From positions 372,001 to 436,000 of the forward strand of contig VXBP01007508.1 of the NCBI GenBank assembly GCA_013400115.1: a stretch of DNA of 64,000 bases, written 5' to 3'. Source of the DNA: Rhinopomastus cyanomelas. Taxonomy: Eukaryota; Chordata; Aves; Bucerotiformes; Rhinopomastidae. Positions 37,601-51,400 of the stretch are shown piece after piece. A program made the position numbers and the translations under genes. The notes beneath the pieces were generated by a model. That model searched no databases and was not told the DNA's origin. It saw only the letters and a program-made list of their open reading frames with translations. Positions within the stretch are counted from its first letter, which is position 1; each line of letters starts with the position of its first letter.

Positions 37601-39008
37601 TATGAAAAAATATGCAAACCCATACGCGTAAACACACACTGTACGTGGTGGCTGCACATCTTCAGCTTGTGTGGTATGATGTACACACTCATGTGCACGC
37701 CCACACACACTAAACCTTTGCAGGTCAAAAAGTGAGGATAAACTTTTGAACCCAGCTGAAATTAAGTACATGTGCAGGGACCACCAAAGCTGGGGTTACC
37801 GTATTCCAGAATAGTGCTGGACACTGACACCCACATATTGTGCTACAGGAGACTTCTTGTTCTTCCTTTAGAGCCTGAAGGACAATGCCTCGAAAACAAA
37901 CTGTCCTCTTTGCTCTCTCCTTGTCACCAAAAGGACAGGCAGCAGTTGGTGACTTCTCCCTTCGTTATGGAAATGGGACTGATACAGTAATCAGGATGCT
38001 ACATGTGGAGCTTTTTAAATTACTGCTCTTCAGTCTTTTGTTAGCCTTCATTATTCCTGAAGAATTTTTTCGAGTCGTAAAAAATGACATTTTTAATATG
38101 CAGAATTAAAAAAAAAGGCAATATGAAGAATACATTTTTTGTCAATAAGCTTTTACCTTTTAAACCAGTTATCATAGTTTCTGCTCTAGGTATTTTAATT
38201 GAAGATTAAAAACAGTTAAAGAGTATAGCTAGTACACATTTGGAGTAGTAAAATGTGACTGAAAAAAAGGTGGGACTCTAGTGTCCCGTGTGTTATAATT
38301 TTAGATTACAGAGCACAACCTCATGTTCATTAGAAGTCAGCATGGCTGACCGACAGGTTCTTATAACGTTAAGGCTAATTTTTCATGTAGGGGTTTTTTG
38401 GATGTCCTTTTGTTACAACAAAATTCACTAAAAGTACACTTTGGAGCTGCAAGTTGGGCAGGTCTCATCTGAGCCTTGGTTTTGTTTCTGCTGTCACTAA
38501 AAAATTGTCCTGTCAAAGCTGATGCGTGCAAGCATGAAAGAAAACCTTAAAAACAGTTGGTATATATGACTCACTTCTGACCTACGGTAGAAGTTATGTT
38601 GGTGAACTCTTTGCTTATTGTCTCCAAATTGATAATTTTTCTTGCACACAGAGCTGAATTCAGGTAGCACACAGATTGCCTTAGGTATGTACATTTAATT
38701 TTAGGAAAGGAGTTGAGGATGCTACTTCGTTGTAACTACCCGCAAGTCTCTGGGGTGAACTACTTGGTTTCCTTCCAGAAGGTTAGGCTGTCTTCCCATG
38801 GTATTCCGTATTTGTTCCAAAGGATACTTGTCCTGAGAAAAATCTGAAGACTCATTGTTTAAGCCTGTTTGGAAGGGAGTGCATCTGGGAGATTTTTGTA
38901 AAGACTCAGATACTGTTTTCTCCTCAGAAATTTTTTTTACTAGAGCTTAGATTTCAGCAGCATAAGCATTAATATAAACTTAGCATAGATCCATAGCCTT
39001 GATGAGCA

Positions 39009-39031
39009 CATGTGTGTCATGAACACACATG
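39009..39031. repeat. Perfect 9-bp inverted repeat, 5-nt loop
   Basis: CATGTGTGT at 39009-39017 and ACACACATG at 39023-39031 are exact reverse complements around the loop CATGA. The stem is too short for a microRNA precursor. It is probably a chance consequence of TG/CA-rich sequence. Confidence 0.85.
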
Positions 39032-41240
39032 AGTTTCCTCATCACCAGTGAGCAAGATGAGGGAATGCTGCTGCTTCTGTTTTGACCTGTGAAGGCTGAA
39101 ATAGCTCAGCAAATCAGGGGGTGGAGGTGGGGTCGCTGCATTGACCTGCACCAAGATGGGCTTCCTTGCTGGACTTGTGCGTTACCTGAGATAGCTCTGT
39201 GCCGTGCTGCTGTCTGCAGGGTGCATAGTTCTCCCTAAAGGAGAATGTGACTTAATACTGTGGTGCACTCCAGAACTCCTCCTCTGGTGTCTGCTGGGAA
39301 GGAAGGAACCTGGATAAGATAGGACCTGAGGCTTGATTTAACATGGTATAAGAGGGTTGCTAGCTTTGTGCAGTCAAAATGGTTATCAGCTAGGGCTGTG
39401 ACTTGATCCATGACACTTTCCTTCCCTTTTCTTGTTAGGTTTTTTTTTTTACTGTTCTCGTTGTTTCCTCTCAGTGTAAGTGAGCCACAGATTTGCCATG
39501 ATTCTGCTGCAAAATCAGTAACAGCTGTTGGAATTCTAAAATGGCTTCTTGGTTGCCGTCACAGAACCTGCAGTTGATCAGCTCTGCCTTGAGCAATAAG
39601 TAGAGACATCAGGACCACTGAGGCTAACTGAGAGAGTAAGGGTGGAGGGAATTAAAACCCTGAGGCAGAGTTCTAAATAGAGAACACAGGCACAGATGTA
39701 TATTGGAAGGGACATTGTTCAGTTTTATTGGATGTCTCTTTAGATGCTGTGAAGTACAAAGTTGACTGGAGCAGTATCATAATGGGAGCGATGAAGAAGT
39801 TACAGAAGAGGTTTTGGAGAAAATGTAAACTGAGCTAGTTTATCTTATCTGTTATTTCTTGCCTTCAAAAATGTAGTGTTCTGGCAAAACTCAGGCAAAA
39901 GATAGTTTGCGATTTGGTAGGGTCACTCACAAGCCATTTTTGTTGTCAGGCTGAACTGTGTCCCTGAGTTGTCTTTGAGTACATAAGGTTATTAGAAGCA
40001 TTGGTATGTTAGTACAAAGCAAGTATTTTAATAATTATTTGTCAAGAAAAATAAATTTTGAGATGTGAACTCCTCCTCCTGAGTTTGGGTACTAGAACCC
40101 AAACATACTGAAATCTACAATCATGACACCAGATGCTGCCTTTGTGGTTTTTGTAAGGGGGCTAATTTATATTTAACTTGTTTGTGTGTTTTGGCTGGTC
40201 ATGTTATGTCTTCTGTAATCTTATTTTCTCCTTCAATGCTGCCTTTTTCTGTGTTTCCTAGAAACACCAAGTTTGTTGGTGGGGGTTGGATTTTTTGAAA
40301 TGCCAGTCCAAGTGAGGTGGTGTGTTGGAAATGTGCAGTGACTCCAGTCTGGATCATCACTCCACAGAGCTAAGTGAGCTCTTACGACACCCTGAAATAC
40401 TGCTGGTTCTGGGCCTTCTGCCTTTTGCTGCCAGATTTGGACCATCAGTCTGAGTAAACTGATGCTGGCAGTGGGACTCTTAAGAGTTAGGTTGCTGTAA
40501 TTCATCCTCTTCAGCCAGCCACCTGGCATCAGGACACTTGTTAATAATTTCTGCATCTGAGTCTTTTGCTTTGACTGTGTCTTATTTCTAAATACTATCA
40601 GCACCTGGAAAATTTCAGAAAGATGTAGAGAATCTTTTGGGGAGACAGCTCTGAAAAGCTTCTTTTAGCCTTCCATATGATCTGCTTCTCCGTGGCCTTG
40701 GACAGAGGCTGTACCTGTGTTTTCCCATATTTTACTCCACTAGTTTTCAGAACAGTCTGTGCCCCAGGAAGAGTGTAATGAGGAAGGAAGCCCAGCCCTT
40801 GGGTGCTTGCCTAGAAAAATGGAAGTATCGCTGTGGCATGGGTAGAGGTATTAAGTTATTAATACGTGCTAGGTCTGTGTCACTGTATCTCTGCAAGCTG
40901 TTCTAACTCATCTAAAGTCTGACTTGGCACGCCCACCCCTTTATAAACACTGACTGTGTTTGACTTACGTGAAGCCCAAATACTGTAAAGTAATTTTTAG
41001 AAAACATGAAGTTCTGAATGCGAAGGTTTAGTTCTGGTCTTTGTGATTACTGAGAAAATGCACAAAATGATTGAGCTGAAGGTTTTTATGTTGAGAAGGG
41101 GAATATAACTAAGTTATGCCTTTAAAACAATGCTTATATTTATGTTAAGTGTTTTTATTTAGAGCGTGAGCTGATGACTTTTCATTTTTAAAATTAATTA
41201 TATTGAAGCAGTGTGCAGGAGGAGTCTCGTTCTGCACATT

Positions 41241-41250
41241 CCCCCCCCCC
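41241..41250. repeat. C10 homopolymer
   Basis: Ten consecutive C in the last intron, a likely site of sequencing or length variation. Confidence 0.85.
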
Positions 41251-43329
41251 TCTTTTCCCAGTTTCCAAAATCACTCGGTAATTTATTTCTGTGAGAATGT
41301 TTAGTAGTAGTTAAATAATAATCAGTTAAAGCTTGATATTGTTCAACCAGCATATGCTGAATGGGAAAAAGCACAGTGACTTAATCAAAAGAAATCCAGG
41401 AAACTTATTTGCAAAGTATTTTTTTCACTGCTAGAGGATTTCTGGGTGACTAAGAAATGTACTGACTTGAGTTTTTTATTTTTTAAATAAAAAGCAGATA
41501 CAAGTCTTCATTCTTTGTGGGCTTGTTGTCTGAATTTACTGGGATGGAATTTTTCAACATTTAGAACAAATTAAAAGACATGAATCATTTATGCTTAAAG
41601 GCACAAGCTTTTGTAGATACAGCAGTTAAGACTGCTAACTGGTTACATACATAAATACTGGTTTGGATATGTAAATTTTGTGCTTAAAAAATACAGATGA
41701 AAGTTCTAATAGATGGGATACAGTAAGCGTTAACCTGATGGAACTATTGTGCTTGAATAACTGTCTGGTTTAGCTTTATTTTGTCTCTGTATGGTTTCCC
41801 AGAAATGCAGTGATCAGTTTATAGGACTGATGTGAAGAAAACTTGATACCATGGCAGAGGGTGACGCCATGGTTTGTAAAGCTGCTTTGTGTACCACCGT
41901 TGTGTCAAAGGCAATCTACAATTGTTTTGGTGTTTGTTGAGAGAGGTTGTTTTGATTTTGCTCTAATGATTCATATATGGTCTTAAACTCTTGGGTTTTG
42001 ATGCTTCTGCAGTTGTACGCTGTGAGCCTGTTCGGGAGGGGAAGGTGTCATTTCATCCAGGGTGCTTGTGTGTGAGCTTGAGATCAGCATTGTTTTACTC
42101 CGTGGTAAATGTGCAGCATGGGGGTTTTTTAAATTGTTTTAATTACCGTGGCCAGTTGATTGCTGGTACAGCTAAACAAGCTCTTTTCACTAGTATTTTG
42201 TCACTGTATTTGTCACAGGCTTTATTGCGAGGTTTTAATATGAACTGTCCTGGAATTCACTTAAAAATGGGACTTGTGGGAGGGTATGTGAGCAGTCAGT
42301 GGATGTCGGTAGAGAATAACAGTCCTTTCAGATTCATATGGACATTATTCTTCAAGTGCATTATCTCAACACCATTTTAAAGGATTCCCTCCAATTGAGG
42401 ATTCTTTTAGGAAGGTCGCTCTCCACGTGTGCACCCAGTCACTGAGGTACTGTCTCTGTGCGTAGAAGTGCCAGCCTTGGTGTGTTTGCCTCTCCTCTGG
42501 ACTTCACAGAGAAGAGGAGCCAGGTGAGGTGTTTGTAGCTGTACAAACACGTGTATGTCACTGAGAACTAAAGAAGTGGCATCAAAACGTAAAATTAAAA
42601 TAAATAAATTGTTAGACAAATTGGGAAGCAAAGCGAGAATATGCTCTTAGAGATGCTCCTTGCTGATTTGTGCTGTAAATGCTGTGTACGTTTTTTGCAG
42701 AATGGATTTTTAAGAACACTGGAATTACTGAGAGTGAGTTTCGTTACATGGGCCAGATAATTAGTGCCTGAAGTTTAACCAGACAGAGCATCCTGTAGCT
42801 GTAACTGGTAGGCTGTAGAACATGGGGAAGGAAATACAGTGAAACTGTGAACCTTGATCTGTTTTAGGAGGAGGTACATGAGTAACAAAGGAGCAGGAAC
42901 TGTCAAAATTTGAATTTGTCTTGGTAAAACAAAGTCATACAAATTTCCAGATGCCTGTTTTGTGAGAAGCCAGAGAGAGGGACTGTATAGGTTCTTAAAA
43001 GACTGAAAACTTCATAGTAACCCAGTATTCTCATACTATTTATTCTACTCCACAACCCACAACATTTTGTTTCCCTTGTAATAATTAGTTTGAACTCTCA
43101 TCTGTTTCTGTGCATCAAGTAATTTTCATACAACTTCAGGATTTTTTATGTGCTTTAAATCTTTCTTATAAATAAAGGTTTTTCATAACAAAAAAACCCC
43201 CATGAATACATTATAATTTCAATTTTCATGGTGTGTGAAAGATTTCTGCACTAGGTCTTTATTGTTTTTGAAGAATTCATCACCCTAGTTAAGAAGCTTA
43301 ATATAAATTAAAGAAGGTATTAAGGAACA

Positions 43330-43760
43330 TTAAGACATCAAAACGTGGAGCGTTCTTTTCCTTTCGATTGCTCCAAATGCAAACAAGTTGAATAAAATGC
43401 AATCAAAGGGCCTGTTTGGAGAACATTGAGTGACTTTACAGCTGTGCTGTAGAGAACCTCTGGTAAGAGCATAATTCAAATAAAAAGGCCTTTTTTTCCT
43501 CCTCCTAATTCTCTTTGTTGTGGTGACAACAGAGTACAAGCCCGATAAAAATTTAATCACCTTATCTTTTTAAAGCAAATTGCATATTTGTTTACACACA
43601 ATATACATAACATAAAAAAGAAAAAGCTGCTATCCAATCCCACTCCCCTTCTAATCGCATTAAAGGCCTTTGCATAGAAGTTAAAAAAAATATTAAAATG
43701 TTTTATTCTTTATTCTGAAGTCCCATTGTTCAGGATTGCTTTATAAAGGCAGCCCAGGGG
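43330..43760. promoter_or_regulatory. Candidate conserved non-coding block (weak)
   Basis: An AT-rich stretch with several transcription-factor-like words close together: CTTATCT (GATA type) at about 43563, ATTGCATATTTG (octamer-like) and TGTTTAC (FOX type) at about 43580-43595, and CTAATCGCATT near 43650. It lacks simple repeats or transposon marks. The call rests on motif density and general look only. Confidence 0.2.
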
Positions 43761-45620
43761 AAGATGAATATCACCAAACTTAAACTCTGGACCAGTGCTG
43801 AGCAGCAGATGCCTGGGATACGCCAGCAGAGTTGGTCCAGCTTAACTGGCTTCTGTGGTGCCTACTCCACATCAAGAGTTGCAGGCAAGATGGGAGGATT
43901 ACAGACAGGCCTGCGGATCTAGCACTTTGATTTGAAGCTGCTTTGTAATGAATTGCCTTTGATTCGCTGTCAGATCTGCTAACCTGAACTTTTCCCACAT
44001 TGTATTCATTTCTGAAAGGCTGCTGTAGGAGAGATTGTGTATTGGCCCTGTTTTTATTGTTGCCTTTTCACTGGGCTCATGAAATTTTAGTCCCTTCTGT
44101 TGAATTCAAACAATCTTTTCAGTTGATTCTGTCCACCTTAGTGCACAGAGCATAAACACTGCAGGGTTTGTTTATTTACTGTTTTATTGGTACGAGGTGT
44201 GGACAAAACCGATCAAAAATATCTTCTGGATCACTGCTGAGGGGCTCTGGGCTGAGAACTTCTCACTGGATGTAAATTTAGTCCCAGTGAGATATTCTAT
44301 GGGTTTGAAGATTATGAAAGCTCCTGTGCTTAGTGGTTCCTTGGTCTACTTTTACATACTTAGCTATGCGCTTTGGGGCATTTTTCTGATTTGAGGAATT
44401 AAATCAGCAAGGATTACCACAACAGTAAAAATTGTGAAAACCAGTCCTGTACAACTGTCATACACTCTGTCGTACTAAAATTCCCTCATATTTGATGTCC
44501 GTGTTTCCTTCCTTCTCTCCCTTTTCACTTCAGGGCACTTGAACGTGCAGACCAAAAGGGCAGTGTCAGTGTGAGAGTTACCCCTTCTTGCAGGTATAAG
44601 AATTGGAGTGCTTAGGCGTGATCTCAGTGGCTGCATGGACCTTCAGTGACCACCAAGTGGAAACAGAATTTGTGATTGCGGCTATGATGTGTATCAGCTG
44701 CCATATGTGCAGCCTTGTTCAGGTACTGAAAGCATGTACAGAGCCCAGGCAGAAACTAATTTGAAAATACTTTCCTTTAGGCTACTAGAACAGTGTTGGA
44801 TCTGAGGGGGGGAAAAAATATTACCCCAGTGGTCATCTTGTTGCTCTGCGAGTTGACTGACTTTATTGTGTGTGTGTTGAATTTGTGTAGCCTAGACGTA
44901 GTGATCATGGCGCACTGCAGACTTCCGTGTAACCCGTGTTAAAGCTTTTCTCCAGCATACAGAAACAAAAGGTTGTGGAGAGCATACAAGCCATAGTTAC
45001 ATTTCAAGACTCCAAAGTGAAAAGGTTGTCTTCAGAAGGGTTGCTCTAGGAGACCTTAGCCAACACATGATGGTGGCGCACAATGTAGTGGCAGCTGACA
45101 TACACGTTAGCTGATAGGTTAGGGCAGGTCTAATACTCTCACTCTGTTCATACTGAAGTGTGGCCAGCTAGCCAAGAAATGAGTATTTCAAGTCCATCAC
45201 TCCATTTCAGGCTGTTATTTTAGGTCTGAAGGGTATGTTGTGTTAGGGTGTGTTTTGGGAAACCCACTGTGGGAACTACAGCTCTCCTTCTAAAGTGTGT
45301 GTGGGCTTGTGTAGGCTTAAAAACCGTGTAGACTTTCTTAAATGACGAGATGGTTACAGAGCAATGGTATGATACATGGTAGGGATTTGTCAAGGACATC
45401 GATCTATCTCACTACACAGCTTCAAATGAGTGTGGTCCATCTGTATCCATTTTACAATTAATACATTTTATTTTGAGGGAAAAATTGGTTATTCTGTAAA
45501 TTTGGGAAATCAAGAATTATATCCTGATCATCTTGCTGGAAATTGAGACATACAAAGCTGTGAACATGTGGCACGCTTGCCGGTGCAGTGTGGTATGCCA
45601 GGTGTCCTCAGGGCAGGGAG

Positions 45621-45648
45621 TATCCTTCCCTGTGTATAGGGAAGGATA
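45621..45648. repeat. Perfect 10-bp hairpin
   Basis: TATCCTTCCC (45621-45630) pairs exactly with GGGAAGGATA (45639-45648). A further T-A pair closes an inner loop of six bases. The flanks do not pair, so it does not resemble a pre-microRNA. It is intronic. Confidence 0.85.
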
Positions 45649-46843
45649 ACATTGGTAACTGTTCAGCAGCTGGTAGACATGGTGCGGTACTTGAGTCTCT
45701 GCTCTGTTTAGCAATATGAAAAATATCAGACTAAAAAAATCAAGACGCTGACTTCATGCAGAGGGTATGGCAGACTAATTAAAGAAAAAAATGTGTACTG
45801 ATTGAACCTATAAAACTCTTCCTGACCTTGAGAAAACTCCCAGAGAGCTGTGGGAAACTCCAGTCTGTCCCCTCTGAACTTTTTTGTGTTGTTGTTTAAA
45901 TATAGTAACTGCTTTTTTAATTAAAAAGAAAAATTAGATGGCATTTCAAATTGTGTCCATGGTGCCTTGGGGACCTATTACAGTACAAATTACCCTATAA
46001 TGTTTAGTGAGGTCTTGTTTACTATTGTGTGAAGCGAGGGTTACCAGCATAAGGATGTAGGACAAGAAGGACCCTTCTTTGAAAGTCTGGCTCAGCACAT
46101 GAAAGTGACGCCAGCAATTGGAAGCAATTTGTGGAATTGTTTGATTATATTAATTATGGCACCAGCAAACAGTGCTTGGGAAACAGTTTTGTTTTCTTGC
46201 ATTCTTTCTTGATTGCTTGCAGCAAAAGCCAAGATACAAAATGTGCCTTTAAGGCCCTGCCGGAGAGCGCAGTTCAAGCCATTGTGTAGAATTGGCACCG
46301 AGCTTGAAAGGGTTGTGTCCAGCTTGATGTGAGCAGCTTTGGCCTGAACTTCACCCAGGTCAGCCTCTTGGATTAAAACAGTTTCTGTCTTCCTCATCAA
46401 GGAAGAGTAGCTCTTTCCCTGCTAAATAGGAGCCCATGATGAAATCCATGTTATTTCCAGTAGTACCACCTCTTTATAATAACGTCTTTCAGTGCAAAAG
46501 CCTGTTTAAACCTAAACTGATACGCAAGGCTCAGTTCATTTCACCACTGAACTGCAGCCTTCTCTGATGTGGTGCGGGGCAGCTGTTCCTCAATTTGTGG
46601 GAAAATGTTTTAGTACTTAGGGATTTCCAAGCAGTCAGCCAAGCTGATGCTGTGGCAACTGCTCTGCTGATGCAGGCTGACTGTCACAACAGGGTTTTGG
46701 TCAGGACATGGGGCAGTCTGCATCTGCTCCAAGTGGCTGTAAGGTGTTTCTTGTCTCTGACAACAATGAATTCTAGGTATTTTGCGTAGATCTCAAGTAC
46801 GACAGTGAGGCATTAGTGCAATTCTCATTGACAAGTGTAATTT

Positions 46844-46858
46844 GGAAGGAAGGAAGGA
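46844..46858. repeat. (GGAA)n tract
   Basis: Nearly four GGAA units. GGAA repeats can bind ETS factors when long; this one is short and probably incidental. Confidence 0.75.
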
Positions 46859-49800
46859 GTCCACTATCCAGCCTCCCTGGAGGTTGATTGCTCTTTCTGG
46901 CTGTAGTCCTATTAATATTCACAAGGTGGTAATAGCAGATCATTTACTAGCCAGAAAAGAAAAGGGAATCTGCTCTGAAGTTTGAAGCTGTAGTGCAATG
47001 TTTGAGAGAGCTGATGAGATGTGGGAAAAGGTGGTGTGAATTCAAAACAGAATTACTGGATAATTTTGAAGGGATTTATGTAAGTAAAATTCATTGCCTG
47101 ATTTGCAAAAGTAATTGAACTTCAAATTGTGAGCTCCTGAGTGTAGCAAGGAAAGGAGCATCCCTTGTTTTTCGAGTGACTCTCCAGTCAACTATTGAAA
47201 TGGTCTCGGTAATCGTATTTCATGTATTGTTGAGGAGGTGAATACTTAGGAACAGAATTTATGTGCTCCTCTTGGAACACAGCCTTAAGTCTTTTGGCTA
47301 GAAGAGTTTGCATGTGTTGACATACTGACCATGATGTCAGAGAATTCCTACCTGATCCCAGGCTCTAATTAGCTCAGGACACAGTTTTTGTCTCAACTCT
47401 TTCTGAAACACTATATATTAATGACAGGCAGATAGGATGTCAGGTGAGATAGGACTGCCAGTCTCTAGATGACCAGTCATCCAGTCTATTAGATGTGGAA
47501 TGGCATATCTGATGTTCCTATTACAGTGTTTACGGGCAGAGAAACATAGTACTTTGGTTAGCGGAAGGCTCACAAAGATTTGATTTTTCCTCATCAATCC
47601 AGGAGGTTTTGACTGGAATACTGAAGGAGAAAAATTATCACCATAGCTTAAATAAATAAAAACAAAAGCTAGGATTTGGGATATCCATAGCAGAAGAGAA
47701 AGAGTGTTGCTACCTAAGAGCTCAATGCAGAGCATTCAAGCAACAAGGTACTTTGCCTTCCTGCCTGACTATAGAGATACCTGTAACAGGAGGGACTGGG
47801 CAGACTGATCCTCTGATCTTGGGATGCTTTGCTTTTTGTTTGAATAAGAACTTGAGAACATTACATTAGGGATAACTGCATGGGCTTTTCATGGTTTTAG
47901 GGCACATTTTAATGGTAACTGTTTTGAAGATCTGCTGACATGGTTTGGGACTAGGTGAGAACAAGTGTGTGCTTGCTGGTGTAGTGTGGAATAGTGAGAG
48001 CCGACACTTGTACCTATGGTATTTCTCTTAATTTTGCCAGAAAGCAATGACAGGTTTATTCTTCTTGTTTTAAAGTTGACGAGATTCTGAAACAGGTAAG
48101 AGTGTTGTGTTTGAACCTTGTAATCCTCTTTGAACACAGCTAAACTGATTCTTTATGTCACAGATGCATATACATAGCTGTTACAAGAAGAGATATTGAG
48201 GAAGTATGTAGCTGTGTGGTGCTGAAGTACTGGATTCTTGAGACTCACAGTACTAGCAAAACTACCCTATGTCCTTTCAATCATTGCAGTGAGCAGGGCA
48301 AACTGGTTTTTCTCTACTCCTACGTGCAGCCCTTCTGCATCAGACTGTGGCATGGCTATCTCCATCCAGGCCTCTACTTATTTCTGCTTCTTGGGTCAAC
48401 CAGCTTTTGTACTCTCTTTTAACAGGAGGCTTGATACAGGCACACTCTCCTTAACTGTGTAATGAGGCTTCAGGCTCTGAGGGTTCCGTTTAAGGAAATC
48501 CTGAAATTGTGAAAACCAGCTGCTAGGAGTAATCCACTGTGGGTGAGGATTATCGCCAGCCCTTTGCCTCTTTCAAGTTTTGCTCTTTTCTCTCCTTCCT
48601 TCGGAAAGAAAGAAAACTGTCTGCCTGTCGTGCTGAGAGGGTACTTTTGCCATGAGTAAAAACTATTTACAGTGTCAAATATGCTATGATGTTCCGTCAA
48701 ATGTTGGCATTTTAATGTTGACAAGAAACAGGAAATTGCAAGTGGTGGAGTCTCCTACCTGCAGTGTTTGGGTGGAGTAGGAGCTTCAATATGCTTTTTC
48801 CTAACAGGTGGTAGGAATCCTGAGCTAGTGCTTTCCTTTCCCAGCAAACTGTGGCAGAGGTACCATCAGAGGTAGCTGGTGTCGTATGTTTGGTAATTTT
48901 TCTACTGGTAGAATAGAACCTTTAATTTTGACCTGAAACGCAAGTTCTGATGAATCAGGAGACCAGAAACCTTAATTTAATATTAATTTTTGTTTCCCTT
49001 GTTAGAGTTTTCCATGATGTAGGAAAGCTGCATGATCACCTGTGCCACATTTATCGCACTGATCAGTGCTAGCCAGGATAGTTAGCAGTAGGCTTTTTTT
49101 GGAAATGTGTGTATGAGAAGGGAGCTGTTGAAGTTCAGCAAAATAAATTATTGTCCTTGGCTGCACTGGTGAGAGAGTGTGCCCTCTACCTCTACTATTA
49201 CGCCTGTTTTCAATGATGTGTTTATCAGTTGCATAAAAATTATTCCTGTCTTTGGATGGGCTACAAGGAGATACTGCGTTATCTTATCTACAGTGTGTTC
49301 AGCATTCAGTCTTTAAAATCTTCCATTCAAACACAGCGTTTCATTAGCTTTGGGGGAGGTAGAGCGGTTTCTAAATGTTGAAGAGGTCTGCACAAGGAGG
49401 AAATAGAAGTGTGGAAGTGGGAAATCTGAAAAATATAGTTGGAAAAGATTAAAACTGAATGGTACAATAGCAAGTGGAGCTGCGAGTCAAGACAGAAGCT
49501 GGACTTTAAGGGAAAGAGTAGAAATCACCCTTGGAGACGTTGTGAAGGCGCTAAAGAGCAGGAGAGCAGAAGACTAATAAGAAAGAAGGGGGGAAAGAAC
49601 TAAGAAAAGATCTTGATAATGAATGACAATATTGATTGAAGGAGGATGTGAAGTGGGGAAATTAACTAAAAGGTAAATTAGAATCCAAGCTTCCAGGTAA
49701 CAGTAAAAATAAAAATATATATCAGGAGAAAGTAGAGCAGTTCTCCTTCACCGTGCCATTGGGTCAGCAGCAGCAATCAGGAGATATTCTGTCAGCTTTT

Positions 49801-50165
49801 GTCCTCCTTCTAGCTGACATAGTAAAAATAAAGCAAGAGTAAACATTGCTGGTTATGGACATTTACATACTGCTATGTGTACTGATGGCCAGCACTCTCC
49901 AGGAGCTTGCTGTGGGGACAGTCCCTGGGCCTGGTGCAGTGACCTCCAGGGTCAGAGGTGGAAAGAGGGTGTTGTAGGACCCAGCTAAGTCCCTGTTGTA
50001 GGGAGAGCGGATTGACATTGGGAGAAAAATTAAGCACTAGAGAAATCTTAAAACTTGTCTAGCTCTGAGTATCTTTATGGGAGGAGAAAAAAACTGATTT
50101 CCTCTATTTATATACTAGAGCTCCTGAAATCTATGTGTGACTGCGCAAATTCTTTGCGTGAGTAA

Positions 50166-50211
50166 TTGTAAGACTCAAGGTTGCTGTCTTACAAGGTTTC
50201 ACTTTGTAAGA
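50166..50211. repeat. Three-arm alternating inverted repeat
   Basis: TTGTAAGAC (50166-50174) is the exact reverse complement of GTCTTACAA (50186-50194). The 8-mer TCTTACAA inside the latter also pairs with TTGTAAGA at 50204-50211. The middle arm can therefore pair with either neighbour, giving two mutually exclusive hairpins. This is intronic DNA. Confidence 0.8.
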
Positions 50212-51049
50212 TACTGCAAATAACTAAGAAGCTAGATTTACATGTGAAAATTGACGAAAATAGTGCATTTATCTATTAGTTTATGCAGATGAAAGTGTTC
50301 TTAGGCTTGGAAAAATATTTTTTCCTAATTGGGCATTGCTTTTCATTTGGATTTAAAATTCACTTTTTTGCTTGCCTTTATAAATGGCTCAGTTTGGACT
50401 AAATTCTTGGGGCTGTGCTGAGGCAAAGGATATTCTGTTAAGAGTCTATGTATAGTGTTAATTGCCAGTAGTAGTTGAATCTTAAAGAATGAAGTGGATT
50501 AAGCTATTTTACAACTAGAGTTTCCCATCTGACCTGGCTTATTTGATGTAACAAGCACAGTTTACATCAGACCTGCCTGGGCACTTCTTGTTACACACAT
50601 GGTTGTGATAGGTGGGAATGAATTTGCTAAGCTTTTGGATATCTTATGTGCCTCTGAGACTACCCATTAATAATATTAATATATATGTATTTTCCACTGT
50701 TATGTGTAAGGCATTTCTTAGAACTTTGAAGCTTAAATCTTTTTTTTAACACACAGACCTTTTCAATTTAATCCATTAGCAACTTGGCAAAATAAAGTAA
50801 TTGTCCAACAGAGGAAGAAAAAAAAATCTATTAACATTTGCTACAAATCCAAGTAGTACAGGCAGCACTTAATTAATGGAACAGATTTCTCACTATGTAT
50901 TCAAGCTAACATAGCTATTGTTCAGGAGAGATTAGACCCTTAATGTAAGTAAGTTAAACTAGACCTCCATCTAAAAATAACCATCATTTCAGCTATTAAA
51001 GGTCTGATGTCTTCTTTGGTGACAGATATATTTCCCTTCATTTCCTTGG

Positions 51050-51400
51050 TTTTGTAAAATGTAAAGTATGCATTGTGTGTAACGCGAGAAATCCGCAGAG
51101 GTAGATGAAACCCTGATTGTGCCTCTCTGCCTGTCTCTCCATGCCTCTCCTTTGTGCTGCTCCCTATCGCTGAGCCTCTTCGGCCCTTAGACCTCCTGGC
51201 ACCAGAGCAGAAAAACAGAAAATGCCATTTGTTGGGGTACGATGCCAGCCACCTAATCTCCTTGCAGAATGAGGGCCGTGGGATCTGATTAGGTAATTTA
51301 GATACCTTGTGAATTTAATAGTAGCTGAGCTGCCGTTGGCCCTCAGCCCGTCATTTCACTGGTAGAACCTACCACGTTCTGCAGTCCGTTCGTTAAACTT
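51050..51400. promoter_or_regulatory. Candidate conserved non-coding element in EEFSEC last intron
   Basis: A block of balanced, non-repetitive composition containing a perfect inverted pair ACCTAATC (51251-51258) and GATTAGGT (51287-51294). These are TAATC/GATTA words of the OTX/PITX homeodomain type. Close by are TAATTTAGATAC and further AT-rich motifs. It lies about 3.3 kb before the last exon. Distal GATA2 enhancers are a plausible identity if the mammalian gene order holds. No alignment was possible, so this is a judgement from texture and motifs. Confidence 0.3.
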
